Positions 21,311 through 33,100 of a stretch of 64,000 nucleotides of DNA are shown one piece after another. Made by a program: the position numbers and the translations under genes. Each line of letters opens with the position of its first letter. Within the stretch, counting starts at the first letter, position 1. Below the pieces are notes generated by a model. It worked only from the letters and a program-made list of their open reading frames with translations, did not search any database and was not told the origin of the DNA. The DNA is from Rutpela maculata (lineage: Eukaryota; Arthropoda; Insecta; Coleoptera; Cerambycidae): NCBI GenBank assembly GCA_936432065.2, contig OW386293.2, forward strand, positions 68,527,965 through 68,591,964, written 5' to 3'.

Positions 21311-22079
21311 TGATTTCCTATCCGAGTAATTATAATTTATTATGCCAAACTATGTGTTTATAACGCACTAAATATAAGGACTGAGACAAAAAGCACTTTC
21401 AACGGATACTGGAAAATAATAATCACCCGGCACGTGTCTGCGTTTAGCTCTAGATGCGATTGCAGCCGATTCATAGTAGCGCGCATTCGTTCGGACGCTG
21501 AAACAATTAACGAATTTCGATAAGGGAGCAAAATTTCAAAAAAAACTTCTTATAAAAGATTTTATTTAGTTCATTCGGAACATTTTCTTCGATTATAGTA
21601 GGCACCTAACTTTAAAAATAAAAAAGATACCTCGATCGGACATTTTACTCTGCAAATTTTAAAGATTTTGCGTCAAAGAAAAGTTGTTATTTTTTTTTGG
21701 CCAACTAATTATTTTTTAGGTAAAGTTTTTTACTTTCAACATATCAAAGAATAGTTAGAGAATATTATGTAAAAAAATTTAAAAAATCTGAAGTAAAATA
21801 AAAAATATATGACGTGTTATATGAAAAACAAAAAATAACACATAATTTTTATTTTTTTTAGAAAATTGCCAATTTGGTCATTTTGGCAATCTCAAATCAA
21901 TGGGCGAATTCAAAAATCAAGTTTAGCGGGTTATTTTACATCAGATTACCTATTTTTTAGGTGGGTGTTCGCGAGTTGTATAGAGGGTGTCGAATTCAGA
22001 GGGTCTGGTCTTCCACTATATGTTTACCTCCTAAATAGTCCAAACACAGCCCTGAAGTCTCTAGAAACCATTCATTGAC

Positions 22080-23695
22080 AGGACTATATCGCCAACTTAT
22101 GCAATGTTTTGAGTACAAGTGCATAATACTGATAATGGCTTAACAATCGCACATTCGTCTTGATAATGCATTTATTACTTTAATTCAAGATTGGAACATC
22201 TTTAGTCTTAACTTTTTGGAAGTATGATTATGAAGAGAAAACGGAACAGAGACGTTTCTAGGGACAAAGGTAATAACTCACACAACGATGAATATTAGTT
22301 AAATCCCTAGATGAAGTTTTGGCTCGGACCTGCTATTGGACCCTCGCTTCATGCATGCTAAAGTCCTTTGTGCAGTTAACAATGTAGCCAAATAAATTAA
22401 ACAATCTATTGCATGCATAGTATGCAATTGAACTAAATACCATATAAATTTCAAGGATTATTATGTTGTACAGTCCATTAATACAATGCACCAAACTATG
22501 ATTTTCTAACGGCAAATTAAATTATTATAATCTGCTCATTTTATTATTAATTTGCATTTGCATAATGTACAATGGGGTCATTTAATCAAATTTCATATTT
22601 CACTTTTATTCACATTTATCGTCGCATAATAATAATAACACTGAAAATTTGAGGTCGATCCGTAGTTTAAGAAATATACTGCTTGAACCGACGCGCTCAA
22701 AGTGCTGACGTCATTCAATCCTAAAGTCTGTCTCAGAGTTGCGTTTATGGCTATTTCAAAGCAAATTTATCTAATCTGCTAGAGATGTACGATTTGGAGA
22801 GGATTTGAGTATTTTAACACAAGAGTATGCAGCATATAAGTGCCGAAAAGAGGGGAATGAAAATGCACCGATGTTCTTGATTAACTTTAAAGCCTATATA
22901 GATCCTAGAATATTCTGGTTTTTTGCATTTCAATCTAAAATTAAGAGATCTTTTGGAAAATGTAATAAAAAATATGTTAAGTGAGCTGAAGCGAGCCAAA
23001 GTGGGCATTAAAATGTGAAAAATACTATTTTGATAAGTTTTACAATTATTTTTCAAAAGTTTCCGTTACAATAACACCAAGAACTATTAATTAATTTACT
23101 AGTTGTATGTGGCACTTCTGTGGATAGTTTACAGAATAAACAAATAAGTTCATTGGCATATTTGTGAGACTGTGACGTAATCAAGTCATATTAAAATAAC
23201 AATACACTTTTCTTGGTGGTTATTGTAAATAAACCATAAATGTAATTCAATCATATACAAATTTTAGTGTAATATTTCCAGATTAGGACAAAAAAATTAT
23301 TTTAAAGGATCAAAATTCCTATTACCATTAGCAACATTGCAAAATAAATTCCTGATGAATGTTTTCTATTATATTAGGTGAATTGCAAATGCGTCTAGTT
23401 TTAAACTACACCAATGGATGAGCTCACAAGAAATAGTTCAGTCGAATCAGTAAATTACCACAAAATGGTAATAATTTTTAATTTGCTATAAACTTTTTAG
23501 GCCGTTGGATCTAATTTTGTTGCGAAAGGTGTAGTAAAAAAGAAGATGAAATAAAAAAAAATAAAGGAAAAGGTTAATTATTAGTATTAATTCTTAGTTC
23601 AATAACGGGGTACTTTATAGTTACATTAAATGAGGTAGTAGATTTTTCTTTTTATTATTGTATTGTAGAGAGTCTATAGAATCCAAGCTTTAGAC
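22080..23695. other. No gene seen
   Basis: AT-rich DNA with only short incidental frames. Nothing recognised. Confidence 0.5.
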
Positions 23696-24275
23696 CTCCA
23701 AACCCTTGGCAAATTTTTGTGAGAACGAAAAAACCACGAATTTTTGGCACTTTTTTCAGTTTGTGGCCTATAACTTAAAAACAATGCATCCAACCGAAAA
23801 GTCATCAATGATCAAAATTAAAGAGCATTAAATTTCGCTTCGAATGAGTACCTCAAAGTTGAACTTTTTTTTTTATTTTTTTTTTTGCTTAATATTGATC
23901 TTTTCTTAAAATTCCTTAAAATTGGAAAACCAGGTAATCTATGAACTTGAAATTACATGCTGTACAACTTTCATTCTATGGATTTTTTCATTTAGATTAC
24001 CCGTTTCAGAGCTGAAGACGTTTAAAAAGTTACCCAGTGTGAATTTTTTACAAGTTGGTAAAAATTGTTGTTATTCGACTGCCAATTACGCCCATACCTC
24101 TTGATGAAATTTCAACTTCGATTTCTTCCGAAGCGAAATTTAATGCTCTTTAATTTTGATAATAGATGACTTTTCGATTGGATGCACTGTTTTTAAGTTA
24201 TAGGCCACAAACTGAAAAAAGTGCCAAAAATTCGTGGTTTTTTCGTTCTCACAAAAATTTGCCAAGGGTTTGGAG
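23696..24275. repeat. Foldback element, 580 bp
   Basis: Starts CTCCAAACCCTTGGC and ends GCCAAGGGTTTGGAG. Arms of about 170 bp are nearly identical (TTTTCGTTCTCACAAAAATT and complement). No convincing coding content. Confidence 0.8.
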
Positions 24276-25599
24276 TAAAATTTATGAATTATTGGTAATT
24301 CTTTTTATTTGTAATTCAGACAATATTCTAGAAATTATTTTGACGTCGCTTCTATAACCTTACACAAACAATAGGAAATACAAAATTTGCTAATCCCGTA
24401 GCCCAAACAACGCTTTACAAAATATTTCAGACAGCTTTAGTCGGATATTATCTCTACCAACATTAAAATGTTGTCTTTACTCTGGTTTCTCGTACATTTC
24501 AAAATATCTATCTACATGTAGCGCGGGTTCAACAATTAATAGTTCTATATTCAATTTAACAACTTTTTAATTTCCTTTAAAAAAAATAATTAAAAATACC
24601 ACATCTCGATCTCGTTTTTTAAGTTCTGGACCACCGCGTAGTGTCTAATCAGTGAATAGTGAAAAGAAAACTGTTTTTAGCTCAAGAAATTCCCGCCAGA
24701 ACATTAACATTAAGGCTATTGCATTTCTGTGATTCGCACATTCTAAGAGGATTTATTTATTGCTGTATTGACAATTTTCATTATGTGGTCACTTAAGCCA
24801 TGGTCACTTTTAAGTCTTGATGAAAACTTGCTCGTAAATTAATTCCAGTTTTACATTTACCGCTGTACTAATTGTAGATAGTATCTACCTCATCTTCGAT
24901 TTTTCGACTTAAAATTCGTCATATCTACTTACTTAAAATCTTATATTTACATAAAATACTATACCTATTTACTTACACCTTTTCTGAAAATCATTTTCCC
25001 AAGATTATGTTCAGCAAAACTTACCTGAAACAAAAAAAAAGTAAATATGTTAGTTGTTTGACGAAACGCATGTCGAACGTAGTGATAAGTGTTTGGGTGA
25101 TCGTGAAAACTATTTCAGTGTCATTATCATATACAGTGTGTCTCCGATCGCCACAACGATAGGTGAAAAAGACCCAAACCTTTTATTACAATTTTTCTCG
25201 AGCATTACGGAAAATTTTACGAAAAAAATGAAATCTTCATAAACAGCAGCGACAGGTAAAATATGACAAAAATATCTCCGGGTAATTGACTAAAATAAAA
25301 AAAATCAACGACAGTTTTGAAAGCATTGGAAGGTTGCTAAATTTTTGGCAAATATAAACGGTCTAAAAGTCGACCCATAGTATACATCTTATGATACAAA
25401 CTGCACTTTAGTAACTCACAGTCCATAAACTTGAATTTTTCTTAGGAACTCTTAAAAGTGCGGTTCAATCTGTTAAATATAACCGAGAATGTACAGTGAG
25501 AAAAACATTTTTAACAAAAAAATTGAACCATCAAAAAAGGTCGACAATAATTATGAAATAAAATGTCATCGTCGTCCAGTTAATTGAACCTTATTACCT
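24276..25599. other. No gene seen
   Basis: Noncoding AT-rich DNA. Nothing recognised. Confidence 0.45.
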
Positions 25600-25945
25600 A
25601 ATATCGATATTGAATCTCCATAAATCAAATTTTATGTAAATCTGCAAAAACATTGCAAATAAGACAGCCATACTGGATTTATCATTTTGAAGTCTAATTT
25701 TTCAGATTTAGATTTAGTATCAGCTACTCGTAAAATACCTAACTACCAACTTTAATGCAATTTCGACGAAATTCTACAATGGCGTCTTCGCCAAATTTGC
25801 AACTAAAAATAATCCTGTTTCCAATTTTGGCTCACTTTGCACTAGACATAGCTTGATGAAATTATTATGGGACCACTGCCGAGTTATACCCTGAAGTTTG
25901 AGAATTAATTAATAGAAATCACTTAAGCCAATCCAGAGAATTAGA
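25600..25945 (+). repeat. Dispersed repeat R4, copy 1
   Basis: Resembles 36955-37515 (AAAATACCTAACTA, TAGCTTGATGAAA, CACTTAAGCCAATCCA). The other copy is interrupted by a MITE at 37242-37471, and this copy shows the uninterrupted arrangement. Confidence 0.65.
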
Positions 25946-26184
25946 TTCTTGTCCACGCTTTTTTTCAGGGTGACACCTCGAGGCAAAATCACAAAATAAG
26001 TCTTAGCCGAAATGTGAGAGGACTAAACCCTTAAAAACCGGTTAAATGAACGGCTTCAACGATTTTGATTAAATTTAACACATGGATACTCCCTTAGCTT
26101 ACCAATCTAAGATGTAAAAGACGAGAAATCCAGAAATTGCAGTGAGGAAGTCTGTGGGGAATAGGGATTACAAAATTAATAACA

Positions 26185-26405
26185 AGCTAAAAACGTACTC
26201 TCCGCCAGTTTACTAAACTTTTTATATAATTGTTACCCATTCTATAGGATACTCTTCGCAGTTTTTCGTAAATAATGTTAGTTTTAGACATTTTTAATTT
26301 TATAGTACGAACTTAGTTGGTGAAACTATACCATACCCCATGGGGGGTTTCGAACCTGGGACCCTTGGATTCCGAGTCAAAAGCGTAAGAACTACCTAAC
26401 ACGTA
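26185..26405 (-). repeat. tRNA-like repeat R3, copy 2 (SINE-like head)
   Basis: Read on the minus strand, the head is GTTAGGTAGTTCTTACGC, then TTTTGACTCGGAATCC, then CCCAGGTTCGAAACCCC. This is tRNA-like, with a good B box (GGTTCGAAACC). The body matches 21085-21310. Confidence 0.55.
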
Positions 26406-26439
26406 AAAAAATGTAAAAAATGTAAATTTTTACAAAAAC

Positions 26440-26730
26440 ATAAAAATAAAAAAAAAATCCACAAATTTAAATCATTAATAACATTTTTATTTACTGATCG
26501 ATTTTGTTCAAAAACAATGGGGTTCTTCCCCTAGCTAACACTAACTTACTGTCCAAATTTCAGTACAATCGGATTTTTCTTTCTCGAGTTATCGTGCTTA
26601 CAAGAAACGTGACGGACGGACAGACGGACATTTTGAAAGTTGTTCAGAATTCGTTCACTAACACAATAATATGAAATTTTTTTTTTCTGCGAGCGATATT
26701 TACGGTTTTAGAAATGTGCCGATCAAATAC
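26440..26730 (-). repeat. Dispersed repeat R2, copy 2
   Basis: Inverted copy of 19720-19990. It directly adjoins R3 here, whereas in the other copy R2 and R3 are separated by the tandem dimer at 20084-20885. Confidence 0.6.
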
Positions 26731-27055
26731 AATATACTCTTCGTTTTCGTATTTGCGAAGAGTATAATAAACTAGGTAGTAGTAAGTAGGCCAGTTATTG
26801 AAGCAGGAAAAATATATGCTAAAAAAACAATTTTTTTAATAATAATATTGGTGCGTTTCAAAATTATCAGCATTTTAGTGGCTTGTCGCTTATAACGGAA
26901 AAACTGTAAGAACTACATCAAGTGTTTATATACCTTCATGGATAAACTTGCGTAAAATAAGTGTAAAATGATCCCCTTGTGTTAAATAGAACTGGCGATA
27001 TGGCGCGGTGCGGCCACTTTTAACCTAGAAATGGTTAAAAGCCGTAAACCCGTAT

Positions 27056-27240
27056 TACTTCCACATCCAGTGGAAGTAGTATAGTATAGACAAAAAAAAA
27101 ATGTTGAAAATTTTTATTGTTCAAATAGGCTGAGAATGTCATGAAACTCGAAATTTTAAGTTTGGGCAAAAAAATTTCTGTCTGTCGGTCTGTCTGTAAC
27201 TTTTTTTGTGCACACGATTACTCTCTATCACAAAATCATA
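27056..27240 (+). repeat. ACTTCCACATCC family, copy 1 (5' part only)
   Basis: Begins TACTTCCACATCCAGTGGAA, then the family text TTTTTATTGTTCAAATAGGC and a CTGTCTGTCGG run, and breaks off after GATTACTCT. Confidence 0.7.
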
Positions 27241-27499
27241 AACGTATTTTCAAAATAAAGTAGGTATGTTTAAAAAGATAATCTGTTGTTATCGAATAAA
27301 ATGTTTTTTCTATACAGGATTTTAGGGCGCAATCAAAACATCCTAATCAATAAGGTTACTGCAAAAAAATACTTATCTATGCACCATATTTACTACCATT
27401 TAATATTGAAAAAAAATTGTAAAGCTAGGGCGATGGCAATGATTATAGAATTAGCTGTAAAAAGTTTAAATTACATACTTTGGTCCAAAGTGTAAGTGG

Positions 27500-29430
27500 A
27501 AAATGTCCATTATTTAAGATAATTTATGTAAGGTTTACGAGCAATACTACAGCTTGACTGTCGATCTTATCGAGTAGCTTTATAGCTGGAAGTATAGAAG
27601 CCATTAATTACAAACTATAGGTACACAGTAGCTATTTGTTACGGCAATTCCTCTTGATAACGTCTCCCTGCAAGAACTTTACGTTATATCAATATTTATT
27701 TAGAAACAAATTAACATTTCATCGCAAGGGTATTCAATTTATTACCGTTAAATTCTATATTGTGATTACTTAGCATTGCACCGGAAAAAATTCATATGTT
27801 GCATCAAGCAGATATTAATTTTCATATTATGTAAATATATATGAGCCTATAACCCAAATATCAAAGTCATCAAAGAACTTATTACAGAAAATATGTTGAT
27901 ATATAAAGAAGTCTAAAGTATATCAGCATTTTCAATAATAATGACGTCTTAAGCTTATATTTTGCTCCCCAGGATGTCTATGAAGTATTTTAAAATATTT
28001 CCTCATTTTTCACAACTGCGCTCTGTTCTGTTTAAAGAGGTGTTCACTCGAGCGAAATTCTGAAATAACGTTTTCATTCTTCCCCACATGTCTAGTGGCG
28101 CTCATATTTGAATTTTAGTTGTCTAAGAACCAAACTATAATTTTATTATTTTTTTGCATTGTTTATAGTGTTAGAAATTTGTCAGGTTTAAATCGACGCG
28201 ACGTCTATTTTGCTAGTAATTGGAATACTTCAGTGATGGAGATTCAGTTAATTTGGATAATTATTTTAATGCTTTGCTATTTGCTTTCCGTTTAATTCTA
28301 TTATATTTAGTTTTGTTACTACATTATTATCAACTGCAATTGTAGGTAGGTCCGATAATTTTGCTTTTAGCAAGTCAGTTAAAAATAGAAAAAATGCCTT
28401 AGTCCCGAATATATATATTTTTTATTTTATTATACCGTATAATAGATAATCCTATCATAGATCGCAGTAGCTCATCTCGGAATATTCTTTGTAATAATGT
28501 TAGGAAATGTTAGAGAATAGGAAACTTGTATTATTTAACACATAAAAAGGTTCAACTAGATCAAAAAATTACCGACTAAGGAATTACTACTTTCACATCC
28601 AGATTTCATATCCAAGCCTAGCGGAAAAAATTTTGATACTATATTTGCGCTCCACTATGTGCTTTTAATTCGACCTGTACGTAAGTCTTTCTTTCATTAA
28701 TTTTAACACATTCAGTTGTCACGCCCGTTATTCGTGATTTACTCCAAAATTAAAGATTCTGCAAACAAATTTTATAAATCAGTTTAAAAATTATTTAATT
28801 CGTTGCAATTTATTTTTTTGGATTTTTTGTTTAACCTTCTACAACAAAAATTGACCAAGTTATGACTAAAACACATAAAAAATTTCTATAAACGTAAATT
28901 GTATTTTACCTTTGGTTATAATAAATATACTTAACCTAAATAATAAAAGAGAATATATAAAAAATAAAATGAAATTTGTACAATTTTTTTTATTGCAAAA
29001 TAATTTAGAGAAGCTTAGCTTAGCTTAGCTGTAGTTAAGGACCTAATTAAGAGCAATCAATGAATACCCTGTGAATTTCGTTGAAAAAAACTTATGAACC
29101 GTAGACTTAAGTAAACCGGAAACTGTTTGAACTTTCTAACACAACGAGAGTATTCAAAATTGTATTAATTCTGTATGAACCTCGGTTTACCCGTGGCCTA
29201 AGTAGAATTTTTAATAACTTAGATATGACAGATGCTCATCCATAGGGAAAGAGGCGACAATAAATATTCACAATTTAAGGTTTATTAGAAAGAAATAATA
29301 GATAGCTGGATGCTTTTTGAAAGCTTAGAAATTGCGAAATATAAAGACAATATGAATAGCGACAAAGGGCTTATCCCAAACAGTTTGCTTTATTGCTTAG
29401 AAGATCACAATTCGGGGAGCCCAGACAGAA
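27500..29430. other. No gene seen
   Basis: Noncoding AT-rich DNA. A short AGCTTAGCTTAGCTTAGCT run at 29011-29029 is the only distinct feature. Confidence 0.45.
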
Positions 29431-29530
29431 TTTAGTTAGTGGTACGGATAACCTTAGTGCTAAGGCTTTCGCGGAGCTGGTGATCTGGCTGCTGGTTTCC
29501 GGGTCTTCTTCCGCGTAGACTTAGTTGAGT

Positions 29531-29570
29531 GCTGACGTTTCGACCATCTTGTCGTGGTCATCTTCTGAAG
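29531..29570 (-). ncRNA. Possible hammerhead-ribozyme-like relic in Penelope tail
   Basis: On the minus strand the sequence reads CAGAAGAT-GACC, loop, GGTC-GAAACGTC. It has a short stem closed next to GAAAC, like stem II and the conserved GAAA of a hammerhead. The CUGAUGA box is imperfect (CAGAAGA). Penelope-like elements are known to carry hammerhead motifs in their terminal repeats, and this lies just 3' of the endonuclease frame, which is why I list it. Probably inactive, or a chance match. Confidence 0.25.
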
Positions 29571-29615
29571 AGAAGTGAGCTCTGCTGGACTGAGCTCCTC
29601 TATTTATACAGGTTA

Positions 29616-31621
29616 TCAGGAGGCGTGTTGCGGATCATTGCTCATGCGGAACATTGACTTCCACGTTATTGGTAGTTGTAGTCCGTTGTCACGGTTATAG
29701 TTATTCGGATGTTTATTTATTTCAATGGCTTCTCTGTATCTTCTTGGCCAATAATTCTTGGTATTGGCTAATTTCTTTGTTTTGTCGAATTTTATCAAAT
29801 GGCCAGTTTCTTCTGAATGTTCGGCAACTGCTGATTTTGTAGAATTTCCCTTCTTTGTATTTCTAATGTGTTCTCTGAGTCTGGTGTTTATACGTCGTTT
29901 GGTCTCTCCGATGTAAACTTGTCCGCAGGAACATGGGATACTATATACTCCTGGTGTCTCTAGTTCTTCTGGACCTTGGTATTTGGGAAAATGTTGTGCC
30001 ACTTTCTGTTTTGCATTATATATTACTTTGACGTTATTTTTCTCCAAAACTCTTCCGATTCTGTCCGTACATCCTTGTATATACGGTAGGTAAGATGTTG
30101 CCGTGTATTTCTTTTCTTCCTTTTCTTCTTCTGTTCTGGTTGTATCTTGTCTCTTTATTGCGTTGTCTATGTCTTTCGGTTTGTATCCATTTTTCTGTAG
30201 TGATGTTTTTAAGGTCCGATATTCTTCTTGCAGATGTTCTGACTCGCAAATTTGCTTTGCTCTATGTACTAGTGTGTTGACGACGGCCTGTTTTTGGCTG
30301 GGTGGTGGTGAGGGTTGGTGTGCAGGTATCTGTCGGTGTGCGTCGGTTTTCTGTATACCTTGTGTCCTAATCCTCCATTATCCTTCTTGAATACGAGGAC
30401 GTCTAAAAATGGAAGTTGGTTCTGTCTTTCTATTTCCATGGTAAATTTGATCTTGTGATGTAGGCTGTTTAGGTAGTCTTTGAAATTCTCCAGTTCCTTA
30501 CGGCCATGTTGCCATATAATGAAAGTGTCGTCCACATATCTAAACCAACATTTTGGTTTTAATTGGTAGTTGTCCAAAGCATATATTTCGAAAGCTTCCA
30601 TAAATAAGTTAGCGAGTACTGGTGATAAAGGTGAACCCATTGCTGCTCCATCTTTTTGTTTATATAGACTTCCATTGAAGTTGAAATAGGTCGAGTTGAC
30701 ACAAAGCTCCATCAGGTCTGCTAAGGTGGTGTCCAAACCGTTGTTCTGCAATTCTTCCCGAGCTAATTCTATCGCCTCATTAACTGATATATTTGTGAAG
30801 AGTGACGTTATGTCAAAACTGACTAGTATATCTTCTTGGTCCACTGTGATGTTCTTCTTGTATGAAATGGTGTGAATTCCTGATATGGTGTTCTGTTTGT
30901 CCAATAAATTGTGAGGTGAGGTACGGTACCGGTTTCAGTGACTGGGCTCGATCGGCGAAGTTAAGCACGGCCGGGCGAGTCCATCACTTGGTTGGGTTAC
31001 CGTAACTCATCTCGCCGTCCTGGTTAAGTGGTAGAGTAGCATTAGCTAAACTTCGCCAGGACGTTAATATAAATAAGGCATTTAAAATAAAATAAAAAAA
31101 AATAAAAATAAAAAAATAAATGCTTTGAGAATGTCTGCTAAATATCTTGCTAGCTTATGGGTTGGTGAATTCACTGCACTTACAATGGGTCGTAACGGAA
31201 CTCCTGCTTTGTGGATCTTGGGTAGGCAGTAGAATTGTGGTGTCCTCGATTCTGATGGTATCAGTTTCTTCTGGTGCTCTATTGGTATGCATGATTCCTT
31301 GATCGCCTTTGTTACCTGTTTTTCGGGATTTCGTGTGATTTGGACGTAAACTTGGTCTTCTAACAGGTTTAGTACTTTCTGCTCGTAATCTGCTCTATCC
31401 ATTAGCACAGTGGCATATCCTTTGTCCGCTGGCAGAACTGTTACGTTGGCGTTGTCCGTGAGTGTTTTTAGGGCCTGTCTTTCTCCTCTCGTTATGTTTG
31501 GTTTCGGCGGTTTGGCTTGTTTTAGAATGACTGCTGATGCTGCTCTGATTTCTTCTACGTCTTCTCTGGATAGCTGGTAAAGAGTAACGGATAACCTAAT
31601 TGGGTGAATTAGTTTAACCAT
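29616..31621 (-). pseudogene. Penelope-like retroelement (RT + GIY-YIG), decayed
   Basis: Three open pieces on the minus strand. 31082-31621: N-terminal part of the RT, with LPADKGYATVLMD and FYCLPKIHKAGVPLRPIVSA; its last residues are read from an inserted SINE. 30269-30904: RT core with motif A FDITSLFTN (D31), motif B MGSPLSP and motif C YVDD (123-126). 29616-30047, with coding continuing upstream in the same frame to about 30290: GIY-YIG endonuclease with GVY (33-35), CSCG (39-42) and YIGETKRR (45-52). This RT plus C-terminal GIY-YIG order defines canonical Penelope-like elements, which retrotranspose by target-primed reverse transcription. Damage: the SINE at 30910-31114, a frameshift near 30845, another near 30290, and no N-terminus beyond 31621. 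Catalytic residues of RT and nuclease are still legible. Confidence 0.88.
30910..31114 (+). mobile_element. 5S rRNA-derived SINE inserted in the Penelope element
   Basis: The core CGATCGGCGAAGTTAAGCAC, then GGCCGGGCG, then GGTTGGGTTACCG follows the internal promoter region of 5S rRNA (A box, intermediate element, C box), indicating a SINE3-type element. It ends in an A-rich tail, and the duplication AATAAAT flanks it (30903-30909 and 31115-31121). Removing it and one duplication rejoins Penelope RT text across the gap (DILKAF then IGQTEHHI), which fixes the boundaries well. Confidence 0.82.
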
Positions 31622-31649
31622 GACATTAGTTTGGCATGAATATAGGAAT

Positions 31650-32117
31650 CATTCCCAGTTTTACTTTAGTTTCAATCATCTGCAGATAATGCCAATATAG
31701 TTGACGAAATGCACATTGATTATAGTACTCGAGTATAGAATTCGAGCCTTCTTGTATTTCTGTAAAATATACTTTTTAATATCACATCAAAATCTCCAAC
31801 TCGCTCCAGGACTAATTTCTTCGATATACTAGTATTTCTTATTATACCTACTATATTATCCCTAATTTATTTACAAACACAACAAAATTTAGTGAAACCA
31901 TATTATTACTAAAATAATCTTTTAGTGTTGAATAATGTTTCATTTAATAGTCTTTCATGCTAATCAGATTATAAAAATATACTGGAGCGATTACTCTTTA
32001 GAATCGATAAACGTAATACATTCCTTTTACTGCTACATTCCGAACGTAGTAAAAACGAATTACAGGGATTAATAAGTATTTAGGTCACAAATTGAAACTA
32101 TTTAAGGAAATAAATTG
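31650..32117. other. No gene seen
   Basis: AT-rich noncoding DNA between the Penelope relic and the next foldback. Confidence 0.45.
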
Positions 32118-32957
32118 TACAGGGTGGTCGTACGAATGTTAGAACCTCATTTAACTCCGTTATTTTTGGAGTTGCGTACAAAAGTACAAAAACAAAAGAA
32201 ATCACATGTATTTTCCAAAAATCATTTCAGGAAAATAATTGAAAGTCGAATTTCGGAGATATGAGCATTACTTTGTTTTTTTTTTTTAATGGAACATCTC
32301 GTATTCTTACACCATCCGAAATGCCATAAAAAAAGCTTTCTAATAATATAAAAATCGTAGTATTTGTTAAAAACTATACTAGATATTAAATTTTATATCA
32401 ATCATTGAAATTCTTCATTTTATATAAATGAAAGAGAAATTAGTTACCAACAAATATTCAGTGGCGGACTGACACTTGTTGATGGTTATGGCGATTTGTA
32501 CCGAGGAACGGCGGGGGCACATGTAAGAGCACTTTTTGGGATCAACGGGGGCGTTTTGGACCGGGGGCGTTGTGGTGATTGCCATCACCATGGTCACTCC
32601 GCCACTGCAAATTTATTGACAGAACTAACGTATTGTTTACTTTAAATTACATACTTTTGTTTTGCATGGCTAATCTGATAAATTGTAAATTTATAGTAAA
32701 TAGACAACATTTTTTTAAAGATAAGTACAATGTTTTTTATATCATTAAAAAGCTCTTTTCATTGTCCTTCAAATGATGTAAAAATATACGGGGCGTTCCA
32801 TTAAAAAAAAAACAAATTAGTGCTCATATCTAGGAAATTCGACTTTCAATTGTTTTTTTGAAATGATTTTCGGAAAATACGTGTGATTTCATATAACTTT
32901 TATTTTTGAACTTTTTGCGTAACTCCATAAATAACGAAGTTAAATGAGGTTCTAACG
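32118..32957. mobile_element. TACAGGGTGGTC foldback element
   Basis: Starts TACAGGGTGGTCG, then GTTAGAACCTCATTTAACT; the right end is the complement (AGTTAAATGAGGTTCTAACG). Arms of about 170 bp include TTTTCGGAAAATAC-type and GAAAGTCGAATTTC blocks. A related copy in the opposite sense lies at about 39430-40717. A hAT-type MITE (32459-32607) sits inside. Confidence 0.65.
32459..32607. mobile_element. hAT-type MITE, 149 bp
   Basis: Inverted ends CAGTGGCGGACTGAC and GTCACTCCGCCACTG, with a GC-rich interior unlike its surroundings. The 8 bases outside (CAAATATT and CAAATTTA) match at 6 of 8 and may be a decayed hAT duplication. Confidence 0.7.
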
Positions 32958-33100
32958 GTAAAAATTTAACAAATTATATATATTTGATCTAATCAAATTG
33001 ATAAAATACATATTATAACCGGACAAAAATAATTATTAAACAAAAGAAACTGCATAGACCGTTTCATGAAAGTGCAATAATTTTGTTAAATTTATAATTC

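Larger units (their letters stand above)
18603..21986. mobile_element. DNA transposon with inverted ends of about 480 bp
   Basis: The left end begins TATACAACTCGCGAACACCC (about 18603-19080) and is matched inverted at about 21510-21986, with blocks such as ATTTGAGATTGCCAAA and CCGATCGAGG in both. The interior holds a possible protein fragment (19499-19771), a tandem dimer (20084-20885) and a tRNA-like repeat. Divergence is substantial, so it is old. Confidence 0.6.

Noticed and set aside
30940..31010. A functional 5S rRNA gene
   Set aside because: Only the internal 5S region is conserved; the 5' part is unrelated, and an A tail and target duplication show a SINE.
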